A stretch of DNA of 64,000 bases from Rhodococcus sp. 4CII. GTDB lineage: Bacteria; Actinomycetota; Actinomycetes; Mycobacteriales; Mycobacteriaceae. Where the stretch lies: positions 2,666,001 through 2,730,000 of the forward strand of contig NZ_JACCFE010000002.1 of NCBI RefSeq assembly GCF_014256275.1, written 5' to 3'. This document shows positions 34,257-43,376 of the stretch, in pieces. The notes under the pieces were generated by a model. That model worked only from the letters and a program-made list of their open reading frames with translations, was not told where the DNA came from and searched no databases. Each line of letters begins with the position of its first letter. The stretch's first letter is position 1. The position numbers and the translations under genes were made by a program.

Positions 34257-35834
34257 TCATCGGCCCCGGCGCCGGTCTCGGCGCGCCGGGCTCACGGCAG
34301 CCGCGAGCGCTCCCTGGCTGGCATCGAGGAATGAGGCCACGACCTCGCGGGTCTCGCGCGGGTCGATCATGTGCTCCACGCCGAACGCCTCGACGGTCCG
34401 CCACGGATCGACGAGGGAGCCCATTCGGGCCTCGATCTCTGCCCGCATCCGGGCGGGGTCGTCCGCCGCCTCGATCTCTCGCCGGTAGGCGGCCTCGACG
34501 CCACCCTCGATGGGAAGGTCGCCCCACTCGCCGCTGGGCCATGCCAGACGCAGCCCGAGCCGGTCGGGATTCGCCGTCGCAGAAACAGCCAGGCCGTACG
34601 CCTTGCGCACCTGCACCGTGATGATGGGCACCGTCGCCTCGACCACCGACTGGATCGCGCGGACTCCCCATCGCATGACGTTCGCCCGCTCGGCCTGCGG
34701 ACCGACCATGAAACCGGGAACGTCGACGAAGTAGAGGACGGGAAGGTGGAAGGTGTTGCAGAGGTTGATCAGCCGCACCTGCTTCTCAGCAGCAGCCGAG
34801 TCCATCGCGCCACCGAGGTGCAGCGGGTTGCTCGCGAGAACACCGATGGGCATCCCATCGATCCGGGCGAGACCGGTGACGAGGCTCTTGCCCCACCTGG
34901 AGCCGATCTCGAAGAATGACCCCTCGTCGACCACAGCCTTGATCACCTTGGTCGCACGATAGGTCTGCCGTCGGTTCTCCGGGATGATCTCGAGGAGTTC
35001 CGGCGCACGGCGGTCGACGGGATCCTCGCACGTCGTGCGCTCCGGGAGCTCCCAGACGTTCTGGGGTAGATAGCTCAGCACCGCGCGGATCTGAGCTATT
35101 GCGTCGTCCTCGTCCCGCGCCAGGTTGTCGACGGCGCCCGAGCTGGTCGCCACCGGCCCACCGCCCAGCTCGTGCTTGTCGATGTCGAGGCCCAGAGCGC
35201 GCCGAACCAGCGGCGGGCCCCCGGCGAAGATCACGGAATCCTTGGTCATCACCGAGAAATGGCTGGCCACGGCCCGTGCCGCGCTGGCACCGACGGCGGC
35301 GCCGCTCACCATGGTCAGGACCGGTACCTCGTCGAGGAGCTCGAACGAACGAGTCCAGCTCAAGGAACTGGTGAGGTAGGCGTGTCCCTTGTCCTCCTGC
35401 GCCGCGACGTCGCCGCCGATGCCTTCGACAAACATCAGAAGCGGGATCTTGTATTCGTGGGCGAGGTCCTCGACGAAGCCACCCATCCCGCCTTTCATGC
35501 GGTCGAGATAGGACTGCGGAGCGCCGGCGCGGACCGTGAAGTCCTCACCGCCCAGAGCAACGGGTCGGCCGTCCACTCTCGCCAGGCCGCACACGTAGCT
35601 CGAAGGAAGGGTGCCCAACCTGTTGCCGAGCGCGTCGTACTCCTCGAAGACGGCGAACTCACCGATCTCGCTGAAGCTCTCGGCGATGGCATCGATCCGC
35701 TCGCGAATTGTGTACCGGCCCTGCTCTTTCTGACGCCCCACCCGGCGCTCGCCGCCAAGGTTGCGAGCCTGGGTGCGGCGAACGTCGAACTCGGACAATG
35801 CGTCAGACCAGTTGAATCCATTAGATGCGCTCAT
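34257..35834 (-). CDS. acyl-CoA carboxylase, carboxyltransferase subunit
   Basis: The 525-residue protein of the crotonase-fold carboxyltransferase family moves CO2 from carboxybiotin to an acyl-CoA. Seen: RERIDAIAESFSEIGEFAVF, MVSGAAVGASAARAVASHFS, GGPPLVRRALG, and in the second half PVLYFVDVPGFMVGPQAE with the oxyanion-forming glycine context and ITVQVRKAYGLAVSA. It differs from housekeeping propionyl-CoA carboxylase (no typical GGRARIQEGV or canonical DCADY markers), so a special acyl-CoA such as a branched enoyl-CoA is likely. It overlaps the CoA ligase gene by ATGA. Substrate unknown. Confidence 0.88.
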   Translation of the reverse strand: MSASNGFNWSDALSEFDVRRTQARNLGGERRVGRQKEQGRYTIRERIDAIAESFSEIGEFAVFEEYDALGNRLGTLPSSYVCGLARVDGRPVALGGEDFTVRAGAPQSYLDRMKGGMGGFVEDLAHEYKIPLLMFVEGIGGDVAAQEDKGHAYLTSSLSWTRSFELLDEVPVLTMVSGAAVGASAARAVASHFSVMTKDSVIFAGGPPLVRRALGLDIDKHELGGGPVATSSGAVDNLARDEDDAIAQIRAVLSYLPQNVWELPERTTCEDPVDRRAPELLEIIPENRRQTYRATKVIKAVVDEGSFFEIGSRWGKSLVTGLARIDGMPIGVLASNPLHLGGAMDSAAAEKQVRLINLCNTFHLPVLYFVDVPGFMVGPQAERANVMRWGVRAIQSVVEATVPIITVQVRKAYGLAVSATANPDRLGLRLAWPSGEWGDLPIEGGVEAAYRREIEAADDPARMRAEIEARMGSLVDPWRTVEAFGVEHMIDPRETREVVASFLDASQGALAAAVSPARRDRRRGR

Positions 35835-37384
35835 CGGGGCACTTCCATTACTTCGGGCGACGTGATGTCACGGGAGAGCAGGTGCTTCTGGACCACGCCG
35901 GTTCCTGCGCTGCGGACGAACTCGGAGCCGTCGGTGACAGTGAGATATCTCGGCATGGCGAATCGGGGAAGCACCTTGCGGCAGTGCTCGATGAACTCCT
36001 CGAGCACCAGAGACTCACCGTCCGGGACGATGAAGACCTTGATCTCGTCCTCGCCGCCGTGCTCGTCGCGGACACCGATGACTACGCAGTCCTGAACACC
36101 GCCAGCCGTTTTCAGGCTGTGCTCGAGCTCCCACACCGAGATGTTCTCGCCGCGCCGGCGCAAACTGTCCGTCCGGCGTCCGTCGAAGTAGAGGAAGCCG
36201 TCGCCGTTTAGATGTCCGGAATCGCCGGTGTGGAACCACAGGTTGCGCCACGCCTCGACCGTCGCCTCGGGACGCCGCCAGTACCCCAGGGCTGAGAGGT
36301 GCGGGCGCCGCGGGCGGTAGAGGATCTCGCCCGTCTCGCCCACGGGTAGCGGTCGGTCGTTCTCGTCGACCACCTGAACGTCGATCGCGTCGTGAATACG
36401 CCCGGCGGCGCCGCGGCGCCGCTGCTCGACGCTGTCCATCGCGATGCCGTCACACTCGGTCTGACCGAAGAGCGTGAGCACGGGAATACCGAGCCGGTCC
36501 TCGAACGTCTCGTAGGCGACCTGCGGAACCGGGGCCCCGACCAGACGGGTCAGGCGGTGCGAGCCCGGCTCGGGCAACTCTGCCTGGGCCAGCATCGAGA
36601 GCATCGCACCCACACCCGATGCCCACGTCGCTCCGAACCGGCGGACGTCGGTGAAATACTCCGAGACGGAGAACCTGTCGCGGAAGGCCATCGAGCTGCC
36701 GGACTGTATACACGCCGTGAGCTGGACATGACCATCGACATGGAAGAACGGGAGCGGGAAGTAACCGATGTCCTCGGCGCGGAGGTCGAGCCGGTCGATC
36801 CACACCTCGGCGAGGTTGGAGAAGTACGCCCGCGGGAGCATCACCCCCTTGGCCGGGCCCGTCGTTCCCGAGGTGTAGAGGATGGTCGCGAGCTCGCCGG
36901 GGCCGAAGCCGCGCTGCGCCACATCGAGTTCTTCCTGCATCGCCTGGTGAATCGGCTCGGCCGTCAGTTCGCTCATCGGCAGGATGCCCCCGGCCGCCGC
37001 GTCGCGGACCGGCTCCAGGAGGTCGTCCTGACAGGCGATCAGGCTGGGGTCGGAGTCGGTCAGGACATGGGACAACATCGGGCCGCGGAGCTCGACGTTG
37101 ACCGACACCTCGACCGCTCCGAGCCACCAGACGCCGAACATCCACACGACCCGGTCGATCGAGTTGCCGCTGACCAGGGCCACCCGGTCCCCTGCCGAGA
37201 CGCCGCGGTGCCCGAGTTGCGCTGCCACGCGGCGCGCACGGTCGGCCAGTTCACCCACGGAGAGGACCTCGTGGTGGGACCGCAGCAACGGGCGACCGGG
37301 GTCCCTGGCGACCGCGCGCAGCAGGTCGTCAACCGGGCTGACGCGGTCGACCGTGAGCGGTCGAGGCCTGCTGACGTCGTTCAC
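35831..37384 (-). CDS. AMP-dependent acyl-CoA synthetase (ANL superfamily)
   Basis: A 517-residue adenylate-forming ligase. P-loop ILYTSGTTGPAKGVMLPRAY, FFHVDGHVQLTACIQ, LFGQTECDGIA (the adenylate motif is T-E rather than the usual G-x-T-E context), WFHTGDSGHLNGDGFLYFDG, RRTDSLRRRGENIS and a C-terminal lysine-containing segment. Similar to carnitine/crotonobetaine-CoA ligase-type (CaiC-like) proteins in overall pattern. The GTG start at 37384 follows CGGAG. It heads the carboxylase operon and is divergent from a thioesterase, so it would activate the acid that the carboxylase later modifies. Confidence 0.9.
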   Translation of the reverse strand: MNDVSRPRPLTVDRVSPVDDLLRAVARDPGRPLLRSHHEVLSVGELADRARRVAAQLGHRGVSAGDRVALVSGNSIDRVVWMFGVWWLGAVEVSVNVELRGPMLSHVLTDSDPSLIACQDDLLEPVRDAAAGGILPMSELTAEPIHQAMQEELDVAQRGFGPGELATILYTSGTTGPAKGVMLPRAYFSNLAEVWIDRLDLRAEDIGYFPLPFFHVDGHVQLTACIQSGSSMAFRDRFSVSEYFTDVRRFGATWASGVGAMLSMLAQAELPEPGSHRLTRLVGAPVPQVAYETFEDRLGIPVLTLFGQTECDGIAMDSVEQRRRGAAGRIHDAIDVQVVDENDRPLPVGETGEILYRPRRPHLSALGYWRRPEATVEAWRNLWFHTGDSGHLNGDGFLYFDGRRTDSLRRRGENISVWELEHSLKTAGGVQDCVVIGVRDEHGGEDEIKVFIVPDGESLVLEEFIEHCRKVLPRFAMPRYLTVTDGSEFVRSAGTGVVQKHLLSRDITSPEVMEVPR

Positions 37385-37478
37385 GGGGTGCTCCGTTCTT
37401 TGTGGGGGTTTCTTATTTGAGACGTTTGTTATAGAACGGTACTCGACCATCCGCTGTCAAGACCTGATGGAGATCGCC
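37385..37478. promoter_or_regulatory. divergent promoter region, carboxylase operon / thioesterase operon
   Basis: The 94-base gap has an AT-rich core (TTTCTTATTTGAGACG, TTTGTTATAGAACGG, about 37409-37440) likely to hold both promoters. It lacks the GGTGCA palindrome and the GTATTTAA operator, so these two operons may be under other control, or be reached by readthrough. Confidence 0.45.
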
Positions 37479-37937
37479 ATGACCTGGACGACGACCGTGC
37501 ACCCGTGGTCGTATGACTTCGACTACCTGGGCCACCTGACCGCCGCCGTCTATCCCAAGGCCTTCGAACAGGCGCGGGTGGAGTACCTGCGCGGTCGTTG
37601 GAAGACCCGCAGTCCCGCGTATGTCGTTGCCGCCCATCGAATGCGGTACCTCCGGGAGATCCTCGAGGAAGACGCCCCGCTCCAGGTCGTGATCCGACCG
37701 GTGCGCCTGGGCCGATCGAGCATCGATCTCGCCGAGTTGCTCCTCGACGCCAAAGGCACCGTGTGCAACCGCTCGGAGGCGACACTCGTGGCCTGGGACG
37801 TCGAGGCGCGCGGCCCGCGGCCTCTCACCGCGGGCGAGCGTGATGCGCTCGAGGACGACGTCGATCACACGCCCGCCCCTCAACCCTCCGCAGGGTCCGA
37901 TCCCTGCCGACACACAGGAGACAGAAATCCACTATGA
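37479..37937 (+). CDS. 4HBT-type acyl-CoA thioesterase
   Basis: The 152-residue hot-dog-fold protein starts MTWTTTVHPWSYDFDYLGHL, the class motif (Y-x-x-D-x-x-G-H) of 4-hydroxybenzoyl-CoA-type thioesterases that hydrolyse acyl-CoAs. The expected long helix follows (YPKAFEQARVEYLRGRW). The C-terminus has a 25-residue Pro/Asp-rich tail not typical of the fold. GGAG sits 6 bases before ATG 37479. Its TGA overlaps the next gene by ATGA. It probably releases CoA from a dead-end or final intermediate. Confidence 0.82.
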   Translation: MTWTTTVHPWSYDFDYLGHLTAAVYPKAFEQARVEYLRGRWKTRSPAYVVAAHRMRYLREILEEDAPLQVVIRPVRLGRSSIDLAELLLDAKGTVCNRSEATLVAWDVEARGPRPLTAGERDALEDDVDHTPAPQPSAGSDPCRHTGDRNPL

Positions 37938-39118
37938 CTGCTGAATATCCCACCAGAACAAGGGTTCTCGTCACAGGCGGTGCGGGCGAGATGGGTGCCC
38001 ACGCCTGCCGAGTGCTGGCCAACGCCGAAGAGATCGCCGAGGTCCTCGTCGCCGATCGGAACGAGCAGGCCGCCAAAGCACTCGCCGACGAGCTCGGCCC
38101 CCGGGCGACACCGCTCGCGCTCGACATCTCCGACCCAGACGGGCTCGCCGACGCACTCGCCGACATCGACATCGTGCTCAACACGACGGGACCGTTCTAC
38201 CGGTTCGGGCCGCTCGTTCTGCGCGCCGCGATCGCGACGCGTACGCACTACCTCGACATCTGTGACGATTTCGAGCCGACGCTCGCGATGCTCGAACTCG
38301 ACGCCGAAGCACGCGAAGCCGGCATCACTGCGGTGATCGGGGTCGGCGCGAGTCCCGGCATCAGCAATCTCCTCGGCGTCCTGGCAATGGACGAATGCGA
38401 CGAGGTGGAGACCGTCTACACGTCCTGGCGTGCATCTGGTTTCCAGCGCGCCGAGGTCGACACCAGCATGAAATCCTCCGCGGCGATCGAGCACTGGATC
38501 CACAACTGCACCGCGACGATCAAGGTATGGCGCGACGGCGGCCTCGCCGACGCTCGGCCGCTCGAGGAGCGCACTATCAGCTACCCGGGTTGGGGCGAGG
38601 CGCCCGTCTGGGTTTGTGGTCATCCCGAGCCTCTGACGCTTCCCCGGACGCGCAGCGGCGTACGAGAATCCCTCAACCTCATGACTTCTCGCCCGCGATT
38701 GATGGAGGCCGTGATCCGCACGGCTGACCGGGTCCGTTCCGGTGAACTCGACGTGGCTGCGGCAAGCCAAACCCTGGTGCTCGAGCCGAGCACGATGGGA
38801 TCCGCGGCGGGTCCCGCGCCGTCGCTGCCGGTGCTCTTCGCGCTTGCGGAGGGGACCAAGAACGGCAAGCGCGTCCGGGTCGGCGCCCGGCCTCTCGTCG
38901 TACCCGACGACAGCATGGGCACGATGACCGGTATCCCCCTGGCCGTGGCGACGCTCATGGCAGCGCGTGGTCAGGTCGACAAACCGGGCGTCCACGGCCC
39001 CGAGGTCATCCCCGCTCGCACCTTCTTCGGCAACCTGGCCCAGCATGCGCGCCTCGACCCCGACCGCGAGCGCCCGACCGAGGTCGTCGAGGTCGCGGTC
39101 GAGGAGATCACCGCCTGA
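37934..39118 (+). CDS. saccharopine dehydrogenase-like NAD(P)-dependent reductase
   Basis: The 394-residue protein starts with an NAD(P) Rossmann motif TRVLVTGGAGEMGAHACRVL and has the saccharopine dehydrogenase-family mid-part (VLNTTGPFYRFGPLVLRAAI, HYLDICDDFEPTLAMLELDA, VIGVGASPGISNLLGVLAMD). Family members reduce imines such as saccharopine or carboxynorspermidine, or serve as trans-acting enoyl reductases for lipids. Given the neighbouring amine oxidase and imine-reductase-like genes, imine reduction or hydrolysis is tempting, but an alkene reduction is as likely. Coupled to the thioesterase by ATGA. Function not determinable. Confidence 0.8.
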   Translation: MTAEYPTRTRVLVTGGAGEMGAHACRVLANAEEIAEVLVADRNEQAAKALADELGPRATPLALDISDPDGLADALADIDIVLNTTGPFYRFGPLVLRAAIATRTHYLDICDDFEPTLAMLELDAEAREAGITAVIGVGASPGISNLLGVLAMDECDEVETVYTSWRASGFQRAEVDTSMKSSAAIEHWIHNCTATIKVWRDGGLADARPLEERTISYPGWGEAPVWVCGHPEPLTLPRTRSGVRESLNLMTSRPRLMEAVIRTADRVRSGELDVAAASQTLVLEPSTMGSAAGPAPSLPVLFALAEGTKNGKRVRVGARPLVVPDDSMGTMTGIPLAVATLMAARGQVDKPGVHGPEVIPARTFFGNLAQHARLDPDRERPTEVVEVAVEEITA

Positions 39119-39342
39119 ACACCGTGCCGATACGAACCGCGCCGATCGTCATCAGGTTCGGTTCGGTCGGTCCACCGTGCGCCTCGTCCCCGCCCGATCG
39201 GGAGGTGCTGGACAGCGCGGCAGTTCGCAGAGGGCAGATCGCACCGCGCGGCGGAGGAGAACGGGGCGTATTGGTGTAGTCCCAGGTAGGGCCGCAGATG
39301 GAGTGTTCTACTTCACATTCGCTGCGCCGGAAGGAGTGCCCG

Positions 39343-40560
39343 ATGACACAGGGCGCCACAAAGAATCACCACCACACCGCCACCAAGCCGTCGGCAATAC
39401 GATGGACCGTCATGGCCGCCTACGCTGCGGCGCTCACCACCAGCACCATGACGTTCCTGACCTACGCCACGGTCACGTCGGGAGTACGAGTGGATTTCGG
39501 AGTCTCCGAGGCGTCGGTCGGGAACCTCGCGCTGCTCTCCCCTCTCTTCCTGGTGCTCCTCGGCGCCGTCTCCGGCCGTTTCCTGGACCGACGGTTCGAC
39601 ACAACGCTCGCGGTGGGCGCCGCCATGATCGCGGTGGGACCACTGCTCCGCCTCGTCGATCCCTCGTCCTACGGATGGGCCCTCGCCGGACAGGTTCTGA
39701 TCACCGCCGGCACCCCGTTCGTCGCCAACGCGATCACCAAGTACCCGGCCCGGTACTTCTCCGCGCAGGAGCGGCCCACAGTGATCGCTCTACTCTCGGC
39801 AGCGTTCTACCTCGGTGTACTGCTGGCCGCCGTCACCGGACAACCACTGTACGAATGCGGGGGAATCACGCTCCTGGTCGGAGTCCACGCGGCCGTAGGC
39901 ACCGCTGCCGGCGTTGCGCTACTGATCATGGTGACGGTGGTCCGGGTGCCCGTGGCCGTGGTGGACCCCGAGCCTGCCGTCGCCCGGGGACACCTCCGCC
40001 GAACCCGGGAACTCTGGATGCTCGCAGGAGTGATGTTCGTCCTCTTCGGCCTGTTCAACGCATTCATCACGTGGATCGAGACGGTCCAAGACCACCTCGG
40101 CAATGCCGGATTCGGCGGACCACTCGTGATCGCCCTGACCCTGGGAGGCGTTACGGGCGCCATCACCATCCCCGGTCTCGCGGCCAGGCGCGATGCCAGG
40201 CGCACCGCCCTGATCGTCATCAGCGTGGTCCAGGTCTTCGGATTCCTGGCGTTCGCGGCGACAGGCAATCAGGTGATCCTGCTGGTGCTCGCCGTCGTCG
40301 TCGGCTTCTTCATGATGGCCGCCTTGCCAATCGCCTTCGAGTGGTCGGAGATCCACGCGGGCATCGCGAACGCCGCATCAGCGACCGCGTTCCTCACGAT
40401 TGTCGGCAATCTCGGCGGCGTGGTCTTCGTGCTCGCCCCGCAGATGTTCCTCGACACGCCGAGGGTGATATTCGTCCTCCTCGCCGCCCTGTCGATCCCA
40501 GGCGTCCTCGCGGCGCTTCGACTGCCTCCGACGCCGACGCCTCATCTCATCGCCGCCTGA
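39343..40560 (+). CDS. MFS transporter, 12 membrane helices
   Basis: A 405-residue carrier with two six-helix halves. The A-loop region near residues 65-80 carries VSGRFLDRRFDTT instead of the strict GxxxDRxGRR form. Helices are Ala/Leu/Val-rich, and a cytoplasmic charged loop (VDPEPAVARGHLRRTREL) splits the halves. ATG at 39343 has GGAAGGAG upstream. It lies between the reductase and the amine oxidase, so it probably imports the compound broken down here (or exports a toxic one). It matches the general CynX/NimT-like or sugar-porter-like size class, but no substrate is predictable. Confidence 0.85.
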   Translation: MTQGATKNHHHTATKPSAIRWTVMAAYAAALTTSTMTFLTYATVTSGVRVDFGVSEASVGNLALLSPLFLVLLGAVSGRFLDRRFDTTLAVGAAMIAVGPLLRLVDPSSYGWALAGQVLITAGTPFVANAITKYPARYFSAQERPTVIALLSAAFYLGVLLAAVTGQPLYECGGITLLVGVHAAVGTAAGVALLIMVTVVRVPVAVVDPEPAVARGHLRRTRELWMLAGVMFVLFGLFNAFITWIETVQDHLGNAGFGGPLVIALTLGGVTGAITIPGLAARRDARRTALIVISVVQVFGFLAFAATGNQVILLVLAVVVGFFMMAALPIAFEWSEIHAGIANAASATAFLTIVGNLGGVVFVLAPQMFLDTPRVIFVLLAALSIPGVLAALRLPPTPTPHLIAA

Positions 40561-40661
40561 ACCTCAACCCGGCCCTCCCACCGCCCCGCAGGTCTGCCGA
40601 CTGCACCGGCCGCGGCCCGAAAAATACACAATCACACAGCTTTTGGATGGAGCAGGTATTC

Positions 40662-42071
40662 ATGAAACGCGAGACAGCAACCGGCGACGTCATCGTGGTC
40701 GGGGCCGGCCTGTCAGGTCTGGTCGCGGCACGTCGCCTCGACCAGGCAGGCATCAAGTCCTTGCGAGTCCTCGAGGCCCGCGACAGGGTCGGTGGGCGTA
40801 CCAAGGTCCACCAGCTCGGGAACGGTCGGTTCGTCGAGGAAGGCGGTCAGCTGGTCGGTCCCGAGTACAAACGGCTCATCGCACTCGGAGAAGAACTCGG
40901 CGTGTCGACCTGGCACCACCACGAGCACGGAAAGGCGGTGTTCGAGCGCCGCGGGCGCGTCATCAAGTTCAGCGGTTCGATGCCGTGGTCAGCGGACCCG
41001 ATCGGTTCGGCGGACTTCACCCAGTCCTTGATCCGTCTGGACCGTTTGTGCAAGCACAGCCCCGCAGACGACGCGCTGGCGGCGCCCGAGGCGGCGAGGT
41101 TGGACGGCCTCACCTTCGCATCATGGGTGCACCGCACTGCCAAGTCGAGTACGGCGCGCACACTGTGGGCAATCATCGCCACGTTGACCCTCGGGGCTCG
41201 GCCGGGCGACCTGTCTCTGCTTTTCGTCCTTCGCCACCTGCGCTCGATCGGCGGTGTGGAGACCCTTCTTGCGTCTCTCTCCGGCGGCAACGAGCGCTCG
41301 TTCACCGGCGGCTCAGCCGAACTGAGCCTTAGGATGGCTGCCGATCTCGGAGACCGAGTCGTGCTCGATTCTCCGATCCTCGCAATCCGCCAGTACGACG
41401 ACCACGTCGAGGTCGACACGCCCGGCCACACCCATCACGCTCGCCGCGTGGTGATCGCGATGAGCCCTGCCGACCGCGCCGCCATCAGCGTGGATCCCCA
41501 GCTCCCGCTACCCCAACGGACCATGGGCGAGCGTATGTCGATGATGCACGCCTACAAGGTCCATGTGGTCTATCGGGAGCCCTTCTGGCGGAGCCAGGGT
41601 CTCAGCGGCGCGACCATGAGCGACACCGCGCCGTTGATGCTGACCTTCGATGACACTCCACCCGGCGAGAAGCAGGGCGTCCTCGTCGGGTTCGCGCGAG
41701 GCGATGGCGGGAGTTCTGCCGATCTGCCCGACCCGATGCCTCACGACGCGGTCCGGCGTCGCGACGCCGTCCTCGCGGGCTTGGCCCGTGCGTTCGGAGA
41801 GGAAGCCCTGCACCCCGACGAATACCACGAGATGAACTGGACCGATGAGCGCTGGACGACGGGGTGCATCCCGACCTGGCCGCCCGGACTTCTCACGACG
41901 TGCGGGCCGGGCTACGCCGCCCCGGCCGGGCGTCTGCACTTCGCCGGATCGGAAGCCTCGCCCACGTGGCCCGGATCGATGGAGGGTGCGGTCATAGCCG
42001 GAGAACGCGCGGCGACCGAGGTCGCTGCACTGACCGACGCCGAGCCGGCCAACGTCCTGGCCTCCCGCTAG
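40662..42071 (+). CDS. flavin amine oxidase (monoamine oxidase family)
   Basis: A 469-residue FAD amine oxidase with the N-terminal VIVVGAGLSGLVAARRLDQA and LRVLEARDRVGGRTKV motif, a mid barrel, and the C-terminal FAD clamp GRLHFAGSEASPTWPGSMEGA. Family members oxidise primary, secondary or tertiary amines with O2 to imine or aldehyde plus H2O2. No signal peptide or membrane anchor is seen, unlike mitochondrial MAO. GGAGCAGG precedes the ATG. It follows the MFS gene by 101 bases. An aldehyde dehydrogenase, an imine-reductase-like protein and a saccharopine-dehydrogenase-like protein nearby fit amine catabolism; substrate unknown. Confidence 0.9.
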   Translation: MKRETATGDVIVVGAGLSGLVAARRLDQAGIKSLRVLEARDRVGGRTKVHQLGNGRFVEEGGQLVGPEYKRLIALGEELGVSTWHHHEHGKAVFERRGRVIKFSGSMPWSADPIGSADFTQSLIRLDRLCKHSPADDALAAPEAARLDGLTFASWVHRTAKSSTARTLWAIIATLTLGARPGDLSLLFVLRHLRSIGGVETLLASLSGGNERSFTGGSAELSLRMAADLGDRVVLDSPILAIRQYDDHVEVDTPGHTHHARRVVIAMSPADRAAISVDPQLPLPQRTMGERMSMMHAYKVHVVYREPFWRSQGLSGATMSDTAPLMLTFDDTPPGEKQGVLVGFARGDGGSSADLPDPMPHDAVRRRDAVLAGLARAFGEEALHPDEYHEMNWTDERWTTGCIPTWPPGLLTTCGPGYAAPAGRLHFAGSEASPTWPGSMEGAVIAGERAATEVAALTDAEPANVLASR

Positions 42072-42354
42072 CCACACCCCCAATTTCGGTTGATTACTGA
42101 CGCGCACAGCATCTTTCACCAGATCCGGGCCACAGCTACAGGGCGCGGGCTTGGGACTAGCCAGCCCAACCGCTCACGCCATCCGATCATGTCGAAATCC
42201 CTGCATCGGGCGATGGTGCACTCTGCACTCAGGCTGATGCGCAATGGTGTGGATCGCAGCGCGTCGGACCGCGAATCTGAGAGCGGCATCACAGCACGAC
42301 GGTAGTCAGGCGAAGCCGATTCGCCTTGGACACGAATGAGATTGGAAAGAGACC
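42072..42354 (+). promoter_or_regulatory. PhyH-1 promoter with GGTGCA palindrome (site 4 of 5, 42215-42229)
   Basis: GGTGCA-CTC-TGCACT has one mismatch and the same CTC spacer as the BVMO site read on its coding strand. It is 126 bases before the PhyH gene. ATCGCAGCGC follows at 42253-42262, and the same 10-mer lies downstream of the palindrome at the second PhyH gene, 11 bases (one helical turn) further away. No ORF is supported in this gap. Confidence 0.65.
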
Positions 42355-43218
42355 ATGACTGGAACCACCACAGCAAGTCTGCGCAGGGTGAGTAGCGACG
42401 CGCCGATCGACGAGATCGTCGGCGTCGTCCACGAGGATGGCGGCGTCATCATCGAGGGGTTTCTGACCCCCGAGCAGGTCGAGCGCTTCAACTCGGAGGT
42501 CGAGCCCGCCATAGGCGCAATCGCGCCGGGGGCAAAGATCGACGACGAGACCGTCCAGGAGTTCTTCGGTTCCCAGACCAAGCGGCTGACCAACATGGTC
42601 ACCCACAGCGAGGTGTTTCGGAAAGAGATCGTCGACCACGACCTCCTCCACGCCCTCGGCGATGCCATCTTCCTCGAGGAGGCGGGGAGCTACTGGATGG
42701 TCACGGCTCAGGTGATCGAGATCGGTCCCGGAAGCCCGGCACAACCCCTGCACCGGGACCTGGAGAACTGGTACCCGTTCCTCAGCCTGGGCCCCAAGGG
42801 ACCACAGACCGGGGTCAACTTCTTCATCGCCCTGACCGAATTCAACGAGGCGAACGGCGCCACCAGGGTGATCCCTGGCAGCAACCACTGGCCGGACTAC
42901 GAGGATCGCGGCACCCCGGAACAGACGATTCCGGCGACCATGAATGCCGGTGATGTCCTGCTCTTCAGCAGCAAGGTGGCGCACGGTGGCGGCGCGAACC
43001 TGACCACAGACTTCCACCGCCGCGCATTGAGCATCGGCTTGGGGCCGAGCATCCTCACCGGCGAGGAGGCCTACCCGTTTCTCGTCTCCATGGACACGGC
43101 CCGCTCACTCTCGCCTCGGGTGCAGAGTCTCATCGGTTTCCGTTCCCAGTATCCCACGGGCACCGCAGGCCTTTGGATGAGCGATTACCACGAGCTCGCA
43201 GACTATCTGGAGCTCTGA
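42355..43218 (+). CDS. phytanoyl-CoA dioxygenase (PhyH) family Fe(II)/2-oxoglutarate oxygenase, paralogue 1
   Basis: The 287-residue protein has the facial triad H133-x-D135 in PLHRDLENW and H210 in KVAHGGG, with VVHEDGGVIIEGFLT at the start. PhyH enzymes hydroxylate unactivated carbons using O2 and 2-oxoglutarate; the acyl-CoA is not certain, since ectoine hydroxylase and halogenase-like members share the fold. GGAAAGAG precedes the ATG. It aligns without gaps through residue 210 with the 45720-46598 protein, so the pair arose by duplication. The palindrome lies upstream and a PucR-type regulator gene downstream. Confidence 0.88.
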   Translation: MTGTTTASLRRVSSDAPIDEIVGVVHEDGGVIIEGFLTPEQVERFNSEVEPAIGAIAPGAKIDDETVQEFFGSQTKRLTNMVTHSEVFRKEIVDHDLLHALGDAIFLEEAGSYWMVTAQVIEIGPGSPAQPLHRDLENWYPFLSLGPKGPQTGVNFFIALTEFNEANGATRVIPGSNHWPDYEDRGTPEQTIPATMNAGDVLLFSSKVAHGGGANLTTDFHRRALSIGLGPSILTGEEAYPFLVSMDTARSLSPRVQSLIGFRSQYPTGTAGLWMSDYHELADYLEL

Positions 43219-43376
43219 GCCGCTCGGTTCGCGCTCGGAATCTCACAACGCCTGAGTGCCCCGCCCGGGACGCCCACCCCGTGTCCAGTTTTCACACGGA
43301 AGGGCGCCTCGGGCGCGCTTCGGGGCGATAGGTTCGAGGCGGACCACGCAATTTCGGATCCGCCGGCTAGGGAGGC

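Noticed and set aside
38967..42071. A single plus-strand open frame of about 1000 codons appearing to fuse several proteins
   Set aside because: Only the part from 40662 carries a real product (amine oxidase). The upstream two thirds are out of phase with the true reductase and MFS genes and are Arg/Pro-rich shadow sequence.
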